Below are positions 43,383 through 55,640 of a DNA stretch of 64,000 nt, in pieces. Source of the stretch: Bryoerythrophyllum caledonicum (taxonomy: Eukaryota > Streptophyta > Bryopsida > Pottiales > Pottiaceae); contig OZ020515.1 in NCBI GenBank assembly GCA_963971425.1, positions 3,154,678 to 3,218,677 on the forward strand, read 5' to 3'. The notes under the pieces were generated by a model. That model searched no databases, was not told where the DNA came from, and saw only the letters and a list, made by a program, of their open reading frames with translations. Position 1 is the first letter of the stretch, and each line of letters opens with the position of its first letter. The translations under genes and the position numbers were made by a program.

Positions 43383-45655
43383 CTTGTCGGTTTTAGGGGG
43401 GCTTACCTTAGCTCATTGTTGCCTGGAAACAAGCTTGAGCATAACCATTTCACCAGCACACAATTGATAGAATTGCACGAAGTGCTGCAAAAAAAATCAT
43501 ATTCCAGTCTCAAGCGTCTCAGAATACCCACAATGTTTAGAAAAGAACTTTGATTATTTTTACCCGGAGCTTATTATGTCCCTCAATTGAAAATTGCATA
43601 AATTTCTTGCCAGCAAATGCAACGAATATGATATCAACGTCTTCAAATATTATTTACCAACGACCACCATGTCCCAGAGACTGACACCCAAGCTTATGAA
43701 ATCTTCAGGCCATGTCCTACTCCGTCTGTACAGATAGCCAATCAAAAGCACCAAAATCTTCAAACGAGGGGTAATAGAGGAGCGCAGGGTGTGAACAGTC
43801 CTCTAGGTAGATTGGGTCTTCAAAGCCTGTAGATGCAGTGGTGACTTTAGGGAGAAGCTCTAGTGTTACAAATGATGAAGCTCGTTCATCTGCATCCCAG
43901 GATGCATGAGGAATCGCCATTCCGTCCAACGGCATCTTCGTTGGACCAACACATGCCTGACAGACCAAGTGCTCTATTCATCCACGTCAGTAATCGCCAC
44001 GATTACCTCAGGATTTGCAACATCGAACCGAAAAAGGTCAATGCTAAGTCATATTCATGAGTTTGTATGCAATGTCTATACATATCTATACGCACAAGAA
44101 TTTTTGCGAATAAAAAAACACAGCCTATTCCAGGACAATAGTTCACGAAGGCCCTCATGGCTTCCATACCATTACAAGCACGGTCCCACATTCCGCGCCT
44201 TCTTTGTCACTGCGACAAACAAATACCTTCACCTTGGTCAGCATCTTCTAACCACAAGAAAAGCTCCGAAACTCATCAACTTTGGCTACTGCGTTTCAAG
44301 CAATTTTGTCATTACTAAGGCACAGTGTGGAGATGCAACAAACTTTGATCTTGAAGATCTTCCAATAAAATTATTACGGAAATCTTCATTCATCAGCACA
44401 AATTGTTCAAGGCTGTCTCTTCGCTTGCTACTAGACGATTCCAACTCCTGCAAGTACTTTCATTGCGCAATCCCTCAGCTCCATCTTTGTCCAGCTCCCT
44501 CATCCATTCCAACTTCCAACTTCATGCCTTCTTACTCGTAGAAAACTGGTGAGCCACCGACATTCCACCCAGACTGTCACTTTCTGTTGCCAAATCTACA
44601 GAAGCTGAATTTTCCTAGACTTCGGTTGTCCATCGTCCTGGCCCAAATTATCCACGCCATACTAACATCCACACCTAAGTCGGACCTCCATGTTGTGTCT
44701 CCGACCCTAAATCGATCATTGATAGCCCTCCAAGTTGCCCACTGCATGCTTTGCTGCTCTTGAATGCGTTCCGCCAAAATTGAACATCAATCCGCGCCAA
44801 ACCAAAACAAAAGAAACAAAAGAAACAAAGAAAAAATAAAAGTGGAAGAAAGTAAGAGAGAAAGGAAGAAGAAGAGAGAAAGATGAATAAAAGAGTGAAG
44901 GCAAGGGACTACAAAGAAACTAAAGAAAATGAACTAAAAAGTGTTAAGAGAGGAAGAGAGGAAGGGGGATCAGAAGAGGGAAAGAGAAGGACAAAAGCAG
45001 AAACAAGAATTATAGCATACAACAGAAGAAGGCAAACACAAGAAAACCCTTTCAAACAAAGACATCACCAACAACCCCAACAATGACGCATACAATTGCA
45101 CCCACTGCACAATCATACTTCGAAACAATGAGTAATATAATCTATTGCTGCAGACGCATGCTACGAAACACATCCCTCAACCAGACCCTTCAAGACAAGG
45201 AAAAAGGAGTGGTGCCGACACCACCACCATGGAAAAAACAGGAAATCAATCTCATCCCTCAGAACCCTCCTCCTCAGCAAAGTCACTACAACATCAGAAA
45301 CGACAAACGAGTCCCATCATTCACACCTTGCATATATGTACGGAAAGATAGCTCTCTTTCTCTACCTGACTTGCCACATTGAGATACTGCTCACACATTC
45401 AATCAAAACAGCCAACATCAGACCACCTTCGCGTTCAAAACTTACCAACACTGCACATGCAGCGGTGCTCTTCCTCACACAATGATGCGGAGATGATGTC
45501 GCCTCAGTTGCGGAGATTATACCAGAAGTGCCCAATCCACCAACCACAAGTTCAACCTCGCCTGAAACACCAACTCACAGCCAAGTGGCAACAGGGTGAG
45601 ACGACCAACACCGTGATGTTTCACACCACAAGACAAGCAAAATAATACACATGCA
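43383..45655. other. No recognised gene; purine-rich tract at 44,800-45,015
   Basis: Open frames on both strands at 43,700-44,540 lack any family pattern. 44,800-45,015 is an almost uninterrupted A/G tract (GAAAGAAAAGAGAGG type), and the surrounding DNA is A/C-rich. Low complexity explains the highly charged frame there. It forms the left flank of element D. Confidence 0.45.
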
Positions 45656-45664
45656 TACAACACA

Positions 45665-48600
45665 TGTCGTAGTTTGCAGAGTCAGTATTCCTCTGGTATG
45701 CACTCAATCGTCACTAAGTGCTCCCAAAGTGAACCACTCCGGTTTCGTTCCCACAGAGATCTATTTATCCTTTCAAATTATCCCAAAATCACTAGTCTAT
45801 TCATCACCTAGGTTAGTTAATCTAGTCAGTAAGGGTTCCGGATCCTTCCAGATTCCAAAACCCAAGCAAAACTTTCCGATTTTGTGTAAGTGGCCGGATT
45901 CCCCACTGCCTGGTAACTTTAAGTGGCTAGACACCCACTGCCCCGGGATTTATAGTGACCGGACAATCACTCTTCTTCTAATCTACTAACCGGTGATAGG
46001 GTGTTGGTCCTAGACGTAACTCTCACGACATCCGGAAGGCCTTCCAGACGCAGTCACACAAAGGTACGGCCGGACTACAATGACGTTCCGGTAGTACTTC
46101 TGTAGCCCTACGAAGATAGGGATATAGTTCTACTTGGGAGGACTCCTTCCCGATTCACATAGCAGGTTTTCCTATCGTGGGGGTAAACTCCAGTTTTGGA
46201 CCGGAATCCGGGTTCTCACGGATGCTTCCGTGCCCTAGAGACTACCAGGAACACCTCTGCAATATATTTCTTCTCCTCCTAGTTCTTCCGGACTTTGAAA
46301 GTGACCAGGAACACCTCTGCAATCTCCTCCAGCTATTCCGGACACTCCCCTGCTGAATATCCAGGTCAGTTCACTCCTTAGCACAACAAAACATCCTTCA
46401 CTTTGAAGAACTTGCACAAAACATACTACAGCAACGAACCTTGAACCTCACACATAAAATAACTCTCTTCACAAATACTAGGTAGCAAATCCAGAAAAGT
46501 TCTGAAATATATTCAACGTAGAGGGAAATAAACAAGGTGATGAGTTTTCAAAACCCATCTACTAAGTACTTGAACTATTTCTAATTTAGGGCTTATCCAA
46601 TCTACAAGAAATCCAGAGGATCTTATCCCTAAAGTTAAGGATCTTATCCCGAGAAATCCGGAAAAGAGAATCTCAGATCCTATTTTCCCGGGCCCGGATT
46701 CTGGACATCCGAAAAACAAGTAAAATTCCGGAAGTGTTGACAACTTTCCGGAAGGCTTAGTTTCCGGATTTAAGCAGCCGGGTACAACTCTGGGCCCCAT
46801 CGATAATCGCTACCTAATTCCGATCACCAAGCTGCTACTACTTCGAAATCTAACCTACCTAAGGGGGTGATCCAACGTTCTTGAATCGAGGGCTGAGTCA
46901 AGATCTCCTTTTGCTTTCCGGAAGCCTCCGGAAGCATGCTTGAGGGCCCGGCTTCACACGGGAATGTCCGGATACGAACCGGAGCGGTGAGGTCTTCCGG
47001 AGCTTGGGTGCTTCGATTCTCCGGTCCTTCAGTGGCCATGCTGGCCACTAGTTCCTGTATACGACTCCATGTCTTCTCCATCTTCTTGCCATGGTCGTGC
47101 AAGAAATGTATTATCTGTATCCGGTTCAGGTTGCCTTCCTTCTCCAGCTGATCTGTGAAGAGAAGACTCCGATTGACAGTGTCAACCGGAAAGGGTAATG
47201 ACGTGCGTACCTCCGTCAAGGCTCGTGCAGAGGCGTCTGCTGGATCTTCAGCCTACTTCAGCTTCTTCCTCGACTCAGTCAACGCTGTAAATGTTTCGTC
47301 GCACGTGGCGGCGAACTTGTCTCAACTTTGGATGATAGCCGCCTGCTGGATCTCCAAGGCTTGAAGTCGGAGCGTGTTCTTCTGTAGAGTAGGTCGGGCC
47401 CGTCAAGTCCAACGAGGTGCGGAGGCACTGCCGGAGGAATGCGACCTTCACGTGGAGCTTGCTTAGAGTCTTGCGGAGGTCGCCCATCTGTTGGCTGAAT
47501 TGATGAAGATGGTCCCCGCGTTGACTCCCTCGGTACCGACCGGCTCCTCTTCCGGGTTTGGGGAACATTCTCGGGCAAGGAAATCTCCGCGTCTTCCATA
47601 CCCTCGTTGACTTCTACCGGTTCTGGACCGCCATAGTTCTAGATCTCCAAGAGTAGTTCGTACCCATCTTATTCCTCCGGAGTAAGCACGTCGTATTGTG
47701 CATAGAGATGGGTGAGGTACGAGGAAGAGGGGTGCCGGCCCTCTTCGACTTCTGGAGGCCCTTCACCATCCGGTTGATCATCTTGCTCATAAGCGAGGCC
47801 CAATCTACACTAAACTTCTCCCTCATCGATCCGAGAATGGTGGTGACCCACTTAGACACGACCCGTTTAGGTTTTTCCGGGTGAAAGATTGGGTTCAAGA
47901 ATCTTACCACAATCTGCGCATCTTGATGCCGGAGGTCGTCGGTGCCGTAGCCTTCCTTAAGGTCGGCTTGCCTTGTAAATTCGTCTCCGAGGATGTCCTC
48001 GCTCCGCTCCGCTATCTTAACGGTTCCGCTGCTGAAGGCGTAGGTGCGCCGCCACTCCGGGATATCCCAAGTTTCGGGGTGAGATCGGATTGTGCCATCG
48101 TACTGGTTGCCCGGCGTCCCTAGCAGCTCCATCACTAGTTTCGGGTCCTTCGCGCCCCACGCTACGTCGAGAAGTCCGCGGCAGCCCATGTTGGTGAGGT
48201 AGTGCTCAAAGACGGCCTTCTCCTCCGGGTCTGTCGGTATGATCGGGACCACCCGTTGTACCGCCGGCTGCGTCGTTGTGCCTCGAGTGACTCAGGCAGG
48301 TTCCGCTTCGGCCATCATAGTTTCTTCGGTATCACCTGCACGCACTGACCTTACCACAATTGCTCGCTATTGGAACCCTTCTGTTCTAATGAAATCAGCA
48401 AGGTATGAGGCAAGGGAGATGGAGAGAGAGTATGCTAAGAAGGGTGGGAAGCCAAACTTAGCTTCTTGCTCTTATACTTTCGGTGGCGTATGGATGGCCG
48501 TTACGGTCATAATGGCGATTCCGGCTCTTGACCAGTTCCGGCTCCGGGTTCCCTCCGGTTCCGGTATCTTCCGATTTCCGGAGAAAATTTCCGGAACTCG

Positions 48601-48844
48601 CTTTCCGATTTTGGGCGACCCCGAAAGGTTCTGGAGGTAAGGGTTAGCATCGATTCCGGATCTCTTGGTTTTCTGGCAATCCCTAAGAGCTTTTAAGGAT
48701 CTTGGAAACCCCTTATTTACATTATCCACTATTTCTTCTTACTATGGTTTAAACCTACCTTTCTATCATTCTAATCCTAATTTTTTTTTGTTATGCCGGA
48801 TTTTTAGATTAACTTCCGGAACCTTGTGGGAATGGATTCCTACA
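45665..48844 (-). mobile_element. TG...CA element, copy D (3,180 bp, TSD ACACA)
   Basis: It begins TGTCGTAGTTTGCAGAG and ends GGATTCCTACA, flanked by ACACA (45,660-45,664 and 48,845-48,849). It is very close to copy A in sequence over its whole length but lacks three internal pieces, equivalent to A 2,441-2,579, 3,593-3,987 and 4,484-4,619. Each join keeps a 3-5-bp word that brackets the missing segment in A (CCG, GGCTG, GAG). A and D are thus recent relatives. Confidence 0.87.
46824..48305 (-). pseudogene. Element D ORF (Transposase_32-like/gag-like), broken
   Basis: It is homologous to the element A ORF. The N-domain is intact from VVPIIPTDPEEKAV through FLNPIFHPEKPKR and VDWASLMSKMINRMVKGLQKSKR. 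A TGA replaces CGA near the N-terminus (48,292-48,294). A 1-base deletion follows at about 47,728 (GAGGAAGAGG versus GAGGAAAGAGG in A). The linker and coiled-coil portions are reduced by the deletions. Where A has TAG at 4,443, D retains CAG; where B and E have TAG, D retains CAG. Confidence 0.75.
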
Positions 48845-48973
48845 ACACACCTTACAATACGACGACTTTGCTTTACCTGATGTTAGACGGCTGCCAGGGC
48901 CTCGGGCTTTGGATCTTTTGGTCAGTCTGGTCGGGCAATGATCGCGGAGTTCATTGTACCAACTCTGGATGAT

Positions 48974-49446
48974 TCAGGTAGGAAGCTCCATCATCTCAAA
49001 CTCCGCCTTGCTCAGGTCGGCAAAATTCTTCTTCTCCTTGTCGCAATATTTCTTCACTGTATTGTATGATTTCTTCAGCGTCTCCACCCTCCTTTGTCAC
49101 TCTTTTCCTGTCCTTCCCGGCACTCCTTTGGCAACGACCTCCCACAACGGCTCATTGTTCAATCGACTCCTGGACTTCGTCTTCTCAGAAGCAACTACTG
49201 CCATCAGCAGATCTTTCTCCCCATCGCTCCAGTTCTTCCGCTTCGTCGAACCCTCCGTTTGAGGGTTAGAAACGATACCCTCCCCTTGTTGTTCTCGTTG
49301 CGGTCTGGTCCTCCCATTTCCATTGGGCTTTGTGAGAGTGCCAGGCCCACGTTTTTGCCAACATGGGTCCTAGTGTCGTCTCCTTGCTCCGGGGACTGGC
49401 TCAGATCCGATGAGGAGCTTTCCATTGCACTTGTGCGGAAAACCAT
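48974..49446 (-). pseudogene. Trihelix (Myb/SANT-like) DNA-binding domain relic
   Basis: On the minus strand from about 49,250 one frame reads STKRKNWSDGEKDLLMAVV, then NNEPLWEVVAKGVPGRTGKE, stop, QRRVETLKKSYNTVKKYC, then KKNFADLSKAEFEMMELP. The W-x2-x-E-x4-L start, the LWE-x-V-A-x-G-x2-GRT-x-KEC centre and the W/R-x-x-L-KK-x-Y end are those of the trihelix (GT-factor) / Myb_DNA-bind_4 domain. The stop, TGA at 49,097-49,099, sits where a Cys codon (TGC/TGT) is usual, KEC(Q)RR. An upstream Ser/acidic-rich segment (49,446-49,251) is open in another frame, so a shift lies near 49,250. Plant trihelix proteins are transcription regulators; related domains also occur in transposons. Confidence 0.6.
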
Positions 49447-49449
49447 GTC

Positions 49450-51330
49450 AACATCGTCATGTTAGCTCAACATTAATTTCGGCGAACAAATAATACATAT
49501 AATCATAACAAAAAAACACTTCAGCAACCAAACATACGCGGATTCAATCATGCACACCGAATGACCATCTTCAACCATCTTCCACAGCAATAACTTTCTA
49601 AGCTTCACATTTCTATGCCGGATGTGTTGCACCATGCTACCACTTGGTCTGAACTTCACAATACCAGCTCAACAAGCAATAATAACTGCGTTTCAAAGAA
49701 TCTCAACTTACCTGCTCCTATGGTTTCCATGCAAAGGACCTCTTCAACGACATTTGTTTCTGCTCTGCCCATCAAAGGCGGCTTCTCTTGGATCTCAGGG
49801 TAATAGCGGAGGCGGCTCTCTAGAATCATGGGATCAAATCTGCCATTCTCCGCCATCACAATACCAAAGTCTGATCGGTTTCAAACTGAACTGCTAAGTG
49901 CTCACCTATCGCTCTGTATTGTACCACTTCTTGATCTTCAAACCTAAAATGAAGGACATGACAACAACACTCGTCAAACATGCATCTGAATCGCGAACTA
50001 CCCTATTTCATATGCCAAATTGTGTTTCTAGGGCTTAGCCTTTCTAGTGATGAGGAATTTTTTCTATCCACTTACAAACTATGAGGACATTTTTTGAACC
50101 ACCAGATTTGAAACGTTCAAACTGACGTCCTCAGCTCTGAATATCAGGCAACTCAATCAGAATTCCATTCTGCAAAGAGCTGCTCAGCAGGGTTGTCACA
50201 ACGGACGGGTTGAGGTGCTCGGATAGGACGGACGGACGGGCGGTCCGGACCGGACAGGCGGACGTTTCGAATGGATTACCTGAAGTGCGCCCAAAAAATT
50301 TTTGCACTTTAGAAGTTTTGATTATGATGGACACGTCACATTCAGACGTGTCACGCCATGGTGGAGCTAGGGCGGGGACGTCCCTGCCCTTCCCAAAGGG
50401 ACGTCCCCATAAGGAGCCGGGACGCCTCCCTTGAGGGCGCGGACGCCTCCACCCTAAGGAGGAGACGCCTTCATTGAGGGCGGGGACGCCTCCTTAGGCG
50501 GCGGGGACAACTCCGCCCCGGGGAGGGGACGCCTCTATTGTGCACAAGTTTCTCGGGACAATCCTTGTGCACAAGTTTGTTTGTGGGGTTGTAATTATAG
50601 ACATCCACCTCATAAAAACGGCGTCCTACTAAACATTGTTTGTGTTCGAGGAATGCAACGGTGACATCTACAAGTTCGTGGCGACCGGTTTGCTTTAGAC
50701 GTCACCGGAAACGAGAGAATGGGCGAGTTCTGTAACATGTACATGAACGACTTCACAGACATCCATATGGACAAGCGTGTGGATAACATGGAACTCGTTC
50801 ATGTAAATGTGCATCAAAACGGCTGAAGGTTTGAAAACCCTGTCCACTTGAGCACTAATCATTTTCACTACAATGTTTAGCAAAACAACCAAGCAGACAT
50901 TACTGTTGGCCAGGATTACGGGAAGACATGCAATGAAAAATGAAATTCATTAAACATATCCGTTCAAGTCCAACGGATGTACTCCAAAGTACGTACCACA
51001 AAGTTCAAATCCATTCCCACAGACTCATCGGCCACGTGAAACGTGGCCACCTACAAACTAAGATTATTGCCCTTCGAGTGACGTTGCATTGGACGGAAAC
51101 CTAACTCGTCCTGACCTCACCTCAATGACACGTCCATTTCAACATCTTCAGTGCACATGTGAATGTCCCGGATGACGTCTTCACAAACGTCAACGGAGCT
51201 TCCCCTTCACTTCTTCCGCCTTCCATCACCCTTATGCGCAGGAGTAGGCTATCCCATTCAACTCATTTGCAGACGACGAATACGAACGTCAAAATCGAAC
51301 TTTGGCATTTATTTGCAACCAATTCAACCC
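49450..51330. other. No gene recognised; contains a GC-rich GGACGCCTCC repeat at 50,200-50,545
   Basis: 50,200-50,260 has GGACGGACGGACGGGCGGTCCGG-like words, and 50,340-50,540 has some ten GGACGCCTCC / GGAGGCGTCC units, a G/C-rich island unlike the rest. The remaining DNA shows no coding pattern. Confidence 0.5.
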
Positions 51331-51334
51331 TCTC

Positions 51335-52660
51335 CTAAGCCAAAACCAAAGGCATCCACGCATTAGGAGGAAAAGCAAGCCTTGAGCATAAAGAATTGAC
51401 CTTTGGGATTGGTGGTTTAGAATGTCCCACCGCCTTTGCTAGGGCCGCTTTCTTGGTTGCCAAGGGGGGGGAAGTAACGACTCCATAGACGTCCTTGGAG
51501 ACATCCATGGCGTCGATGACGTCTGTGGCTTCCGTGTCCGGAGCTGCATCCACGGCGCCATCTTTGAACTCCACGCGAACAACGTTGACAACAACGTTAG
51601 AGTCAGGCATCAGACTCAGCGACACGACCACTGGTTCTACTTGTGCGTGAGTGCCCTCTTTGGTATCCACGGATCCATGTGGGCGATGAGGTTGAGTAGA
51701 CGATGACGGTTCTGTCACTACAACTGTCGAATGCTTGGAAGAACCACCGTGGAGGAGCTGAGCTAGTAGAGCCTCCACTCGAATATTGGAAGAAGTCACG
51801 CTCTCCTCCAAGCGGGCCATGCTTCCCTCTAAGGATGCAACGCGAGATCGCACGTCCTCCACGTCTGATCTCATTGAGAAGTTCGGATTACGCTTCTCCG
51901 CTTCTCTCTTGTCAACCTCCCTCTGAACTTTGGGATCTAGCTCGGTCTCAGTAGGAAGTCTGCCTAGATCAAGAGTCTGCCATGAACAGACAACATTAAC
52001 ATCCGGGAACAGGGCACAGGTCAGTCAGCATTACAGTGCACATTGAAAATCAACAACAGTTCAAAACCGCAGTCGCAACAAGACACATGTCTTCGTAGAC
52101 GAGTGCCGCGACCTCATGGGATGTCAAAGTGAACATGAATTAAAACATCCGTGGGAACGTCCTGCCAATTATACTGTCACTGAAGTCGAACCGATATCCA
52201 CAGGACGCTCAGAATTAGACTCACCAGTCGACCGATTACTTCCCTCTCGATGGACTTCATTTCAGCTGCGCTAGTAGCTTTGACCTTAGTTATTGAACAC
52301 ATTTGCTCGGACCTCTTTTGTCACTTGCGAGTTTCAAGCTTAGCAGCGATGGAGTCCCAATAAATTGGATTGATGTCCTTCGGCCGTTCCACCCCAGACT
52401 TGATAGTCTTCCCAATTCGATGGCGAGTCACTGACAAGACCTTATTGATGTGCGGTGCGACCGAAGATATGTACACTTTGATTGTCACCCACCATTTGCC
52501 AATGTGTTCAATAAGCTTTGTCAATATGCAGGCAGTGGAAGGCTCTAGGAAATGGGTCTTCTTCACGATCACAGAACATTGCACATGCAGTAGTATAAAA
52601 ATCAACCAAAAAAATGAAACGGTGCTTACGCAACAGCCGTCCAAGTTGACGTCAAAACGA
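51335..52660 (-). pseudogene. Spliced coiled-coil ORF, possibly transposon-derived
   Basis: Exon A ends at donor CTG|GTGAGT (52,225) and exon B begins at acceptor GGCAG|ACTC (51,976); the 248-base intron joins IEREVIGRL to TLDLGRLPTETELDPKVQREVDKREAEK in phase 0. Exon B continues MRSDVEDVRSRVASLEGSMARLEESV, a clear heptad coiled coil, then a Ser/Thr/Val-rich tail to TAA at 51,335. Exon A upstream reads GVERPKDINPIYWDSIAAKLETRK, TGA (about 52,318), QKRSEQMCSITKVKATSAAEM. The arrangement (short W-containing block, RSEQ block, then D-xGRxP-TE and coiled coil) loosely recalls En/Spm-type Transposase_24 proteins, but this is weak. A further exon may lie at 52,669-52,900. Function unknown. Confidence 0.45.
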
Positions 52661-53559
52661 TCATCAACCTAAACGTCTGAGTTGACATCCATGAAAACAT
52701 TCACAGCACCCTTGAAATGGAAGGCCAATTGTGAGCCGCCAAAATGGCTCACGGTGACGAATGGACCGCGCAACGTGTCCATTAAGGTTAACAAGTAGTG
52801 GAAATGGGTTATCCCATTGGTTAGTCCATGGTTTTTTATCAGAATGGCTAAGTAGCCTTTCCATGCGCTAATTCCTAAAAATAGGAGCCATTTATTGGCA
52901 GCCACGGATTTTATGAAGTTAACCAAAAAATAAATAGAATGGGAAAAATAAAGAAAAAAAAATAGAAAGGAAATAAGAAAAGAAAACAATAGAAAAGAAG
53001 TAGGAATAGAAGTGGTGGAGACGAATTTACCTCCTACCGCATCAAGGACCGCAATTGGCCACGCTGAGGAAATTAGGGAAAAAAATTACGAAAAGAAGAA
53101 GAATGATGGTGAAGAGAAGGAAAAAATGTGGAGGCTTAAAAAGCCCTTTAAAAAGTAGTTAGAAAGGTCCAAAAGGCTTGGGCAAACTCCTCACCAATCA
53201 CTAAGTAAAAGTAGGAATTACCCCAAGCAAGGGGAATTCAATTTAGGTAGATTAAATTAGATTTAACATCCTTGGAATTAGCTTAATAGCGCACTTATTG
53301 GAGATCATGCGTACTCCATGTGGCATGAAGTTAAAGTAGGAGATTTAGATATTCCTTGGTTAGTGGGACACCCACTTTTGTTAAATGCAAGGGTAACACA
53401 GAGATAAGTAGTCATAGGGTTAATAGGTTTTTTATGAAGGAAGTCATTGACGGAAGAAGGCAAAGGCGGCGGGGAACATCCTTGGGAACGCAAGGAGAGC
53501 AAAGGCTTGGAGGGTTACCCCGTAGAGAAGCTCATTCGGGTAGTGTGAAAGGAATGTGG

Positions 53560-54395
53560 AGAGAGAGAGAACAGGGAGAGAGACTGATTTTTTTTAGACA
53601 GAGCCGGAAGCTCCGGCCACGACAAGGGAATTCGGTTACAGGAGCGAGAGCTGAATCAAGAGCGAGAGCAGAGGAACGAGAGGACCGAATCACGAGCGAG
53701 AGCCGATCAAGAGCGAGAGCTGAAGAACGAGAGGACCAAATCACGAGCGAGGGCCAAATCAAGAGCAAGAGCTGAAGAACGAGATGCCCGAATCACGAGC
53801 AAGGGCTGGAGCACGAGCGAGAGCTGAATCAAAAGCAAGAGCTGAAGAGCAAGAGGACGAAGATCGCAGGAAGAGGGCTGAATCAAGAGGACAAAGATTG
53901 CAAGAGCGAGGGCCAAATCACGAGCAAGATCATACGAGCTGGAGCTAAAGCACAAGAGGGCCGAATCACGAGCAAGATCATACGAGCTGGAGCTGATGCA
54001 CAAGAGGGCCAAATCACGAGCAAGATCATACGAGTTGGAGTTGAAGCACAAGAGGGCCGAATCACGAGCAAGATCATATGAGCTGGAGTTGAAGCACAAG
54101 AGGGCCGAATCACGAGCAAGATCATACGAGCAAGAGCTAAAGTACAAGAGGGCCGAATCACAAGCAAGATCATACGAGCTGGAGCTAAAGCACATGAGGG
54201 CCGAATCTAGAGGACGAAGATCGCAGGAGGAAGAGCGAGAGCAGGAGCTGAACCACAAGAGGAAGAGCGAGAGCTGGAGCTGAACCACGGGAGGAAGAGC
54301 TGGAGCTGAACCACAAAAGGAAGAGCGAGAGCTGGAGCTGAACCACGAGAAGAAGAGCTAGAGCTGAAGCTAGAAGACGTACCATAGACCAAGGA
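53560..54395. repeat. GA-rich region with a 48-bp minisatellite (six copies at 53,919-54,206)
   Basis: CACGAGCAAGATCATACG recurs at 53,919, 53,967, 54,015, 54,063, 54,111 and 54,159, an exact 48-base period. It is flanked by shorter GAGCGAGAGCTGAA units on both sides. The plus-strand frame gives 16-residue units HKRAESRARSYELELK, strongly charged and helix-prone. Open frames on both strands reflect the period being divisible by 3. No start context or exon structure supports a gene. Confidence 0.88.
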
Positions 54396-54399
54396 CGGA

Positions 54400-55640
54400 G
54401 GGTGAACCGAACTGAATCACGGAGCCACTCCTCTCCCTCGGACTAGTAATCAATTCCTTGTGTATGAAGGGAACCCTAATTTTCTGGTTACAAAAAAAAC
54501 ACGCGGAAGCGCTGCCAATTTTTTACTAGGATTAGGGTTTGTTACAAATTCAACCAAACAATCGGTTTAATCGTCATTAGTTAGTAAACGCAACAAGAGG
54601 CTCATGCATGGTAAGGTTGGAATGGGATTGCTTGTGTGAATGCATGTGGTATACACGTGAATGTGTGGTGCACGATCTTGAAGAAACATATATGTTAAGT
54701 GTGCACTGTTGGTCGTTGGCTGTGAGTCTAGGATTGAGTCGTATGGTTAATTGAAGGCTGCCATCGTATTAAGCAAGAAAAATTAATAAGAGTGTAGAAA
54801 ACAAACATCAAAAACGGAGTCATAACCACGAAGATAATGAAGAGTTAAACTTAAATTGGGTATATAAAGAAGAAGCTTGTCTGCTGGCCGCTGCTGTTAG
54901 GGTCGCACTTAGGTCTGGAATTGGTTGCTGAGGTTCTAATGAAGTTCACAAGGTTGAACTGAACCTATTCAAGCTTTAAAACTTTGAAAACGGAGCCGTG
55001 AGGTGGAACTTATGCTTGTTAAAAGGCTGGGTTCAATTTAAGGCTGAATTCAGCCATCACAGCACTAATCATTAACGAACCGCCTCAAGTGACCACACTT
55101 TGGGTCACCATGCTTGTGTGAATGGTTGAAGGATGGTTGCACGAGGGGCTGTATTCCACATTTAGGATCTTGTGTTCAAGATAAGCCACCCGTTAGGGGG
55201 CGGTTTATTTGGCTCACACCAACGCAACATTGGTTCAATGTAGTCGGAGACAAATTACCTATATAAACACGCTTGTGGAGGCGGATCGTGTGACGTCGTG
55301 GCTGGTCTTCCCAATTCACCATCGGATCAAGAGTCTTTGCATACTTCTTGACGTCCAACAGGAAATTGTGTGCCATGTTGCCGACCACCTTCCTCTCGGA
55401 ATCCAATTCCACGGGCTTCTTCATTTGGCGAGCAGGACCCATTTGCGCACGCGTAGGGTGCAGGGCAACAATGCATCCTCCGTCTCACAGTCCGAGTCCC
55501 TGCCATGCTCAAAATGTGTGTCGTATCCGTCACTGCATTGGAACAAGGGGGAATACATCATGGAATCCCACACGAACAAACTCAATACTCGTCGTCAGAA
55601 AACTCGTCCCCCCCAAACATGCCACGGAACTTACTCGGGG
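54400..55640. other. No recognised gene
   Basis: 54,400-55,170 is ordinary AT-rich intergenic DNA. Between 55,200 and 55,640 both strands have moderately long open frames, with no family motif or supported splice pattern. Confidence 0.4.

Noticed and set aside
44883..45086. Lys/Arg/Glu-rich open frame
   Set aside because: It falls in a purine tract, where low complexity alone yields charged open frames.
53707..54288. Minus-strand frame rich in Leu/Ser repeats
   Set aside because: Antisense of the GA-rich 48-bp minisatellite; no start context, splice sites or family pattern.
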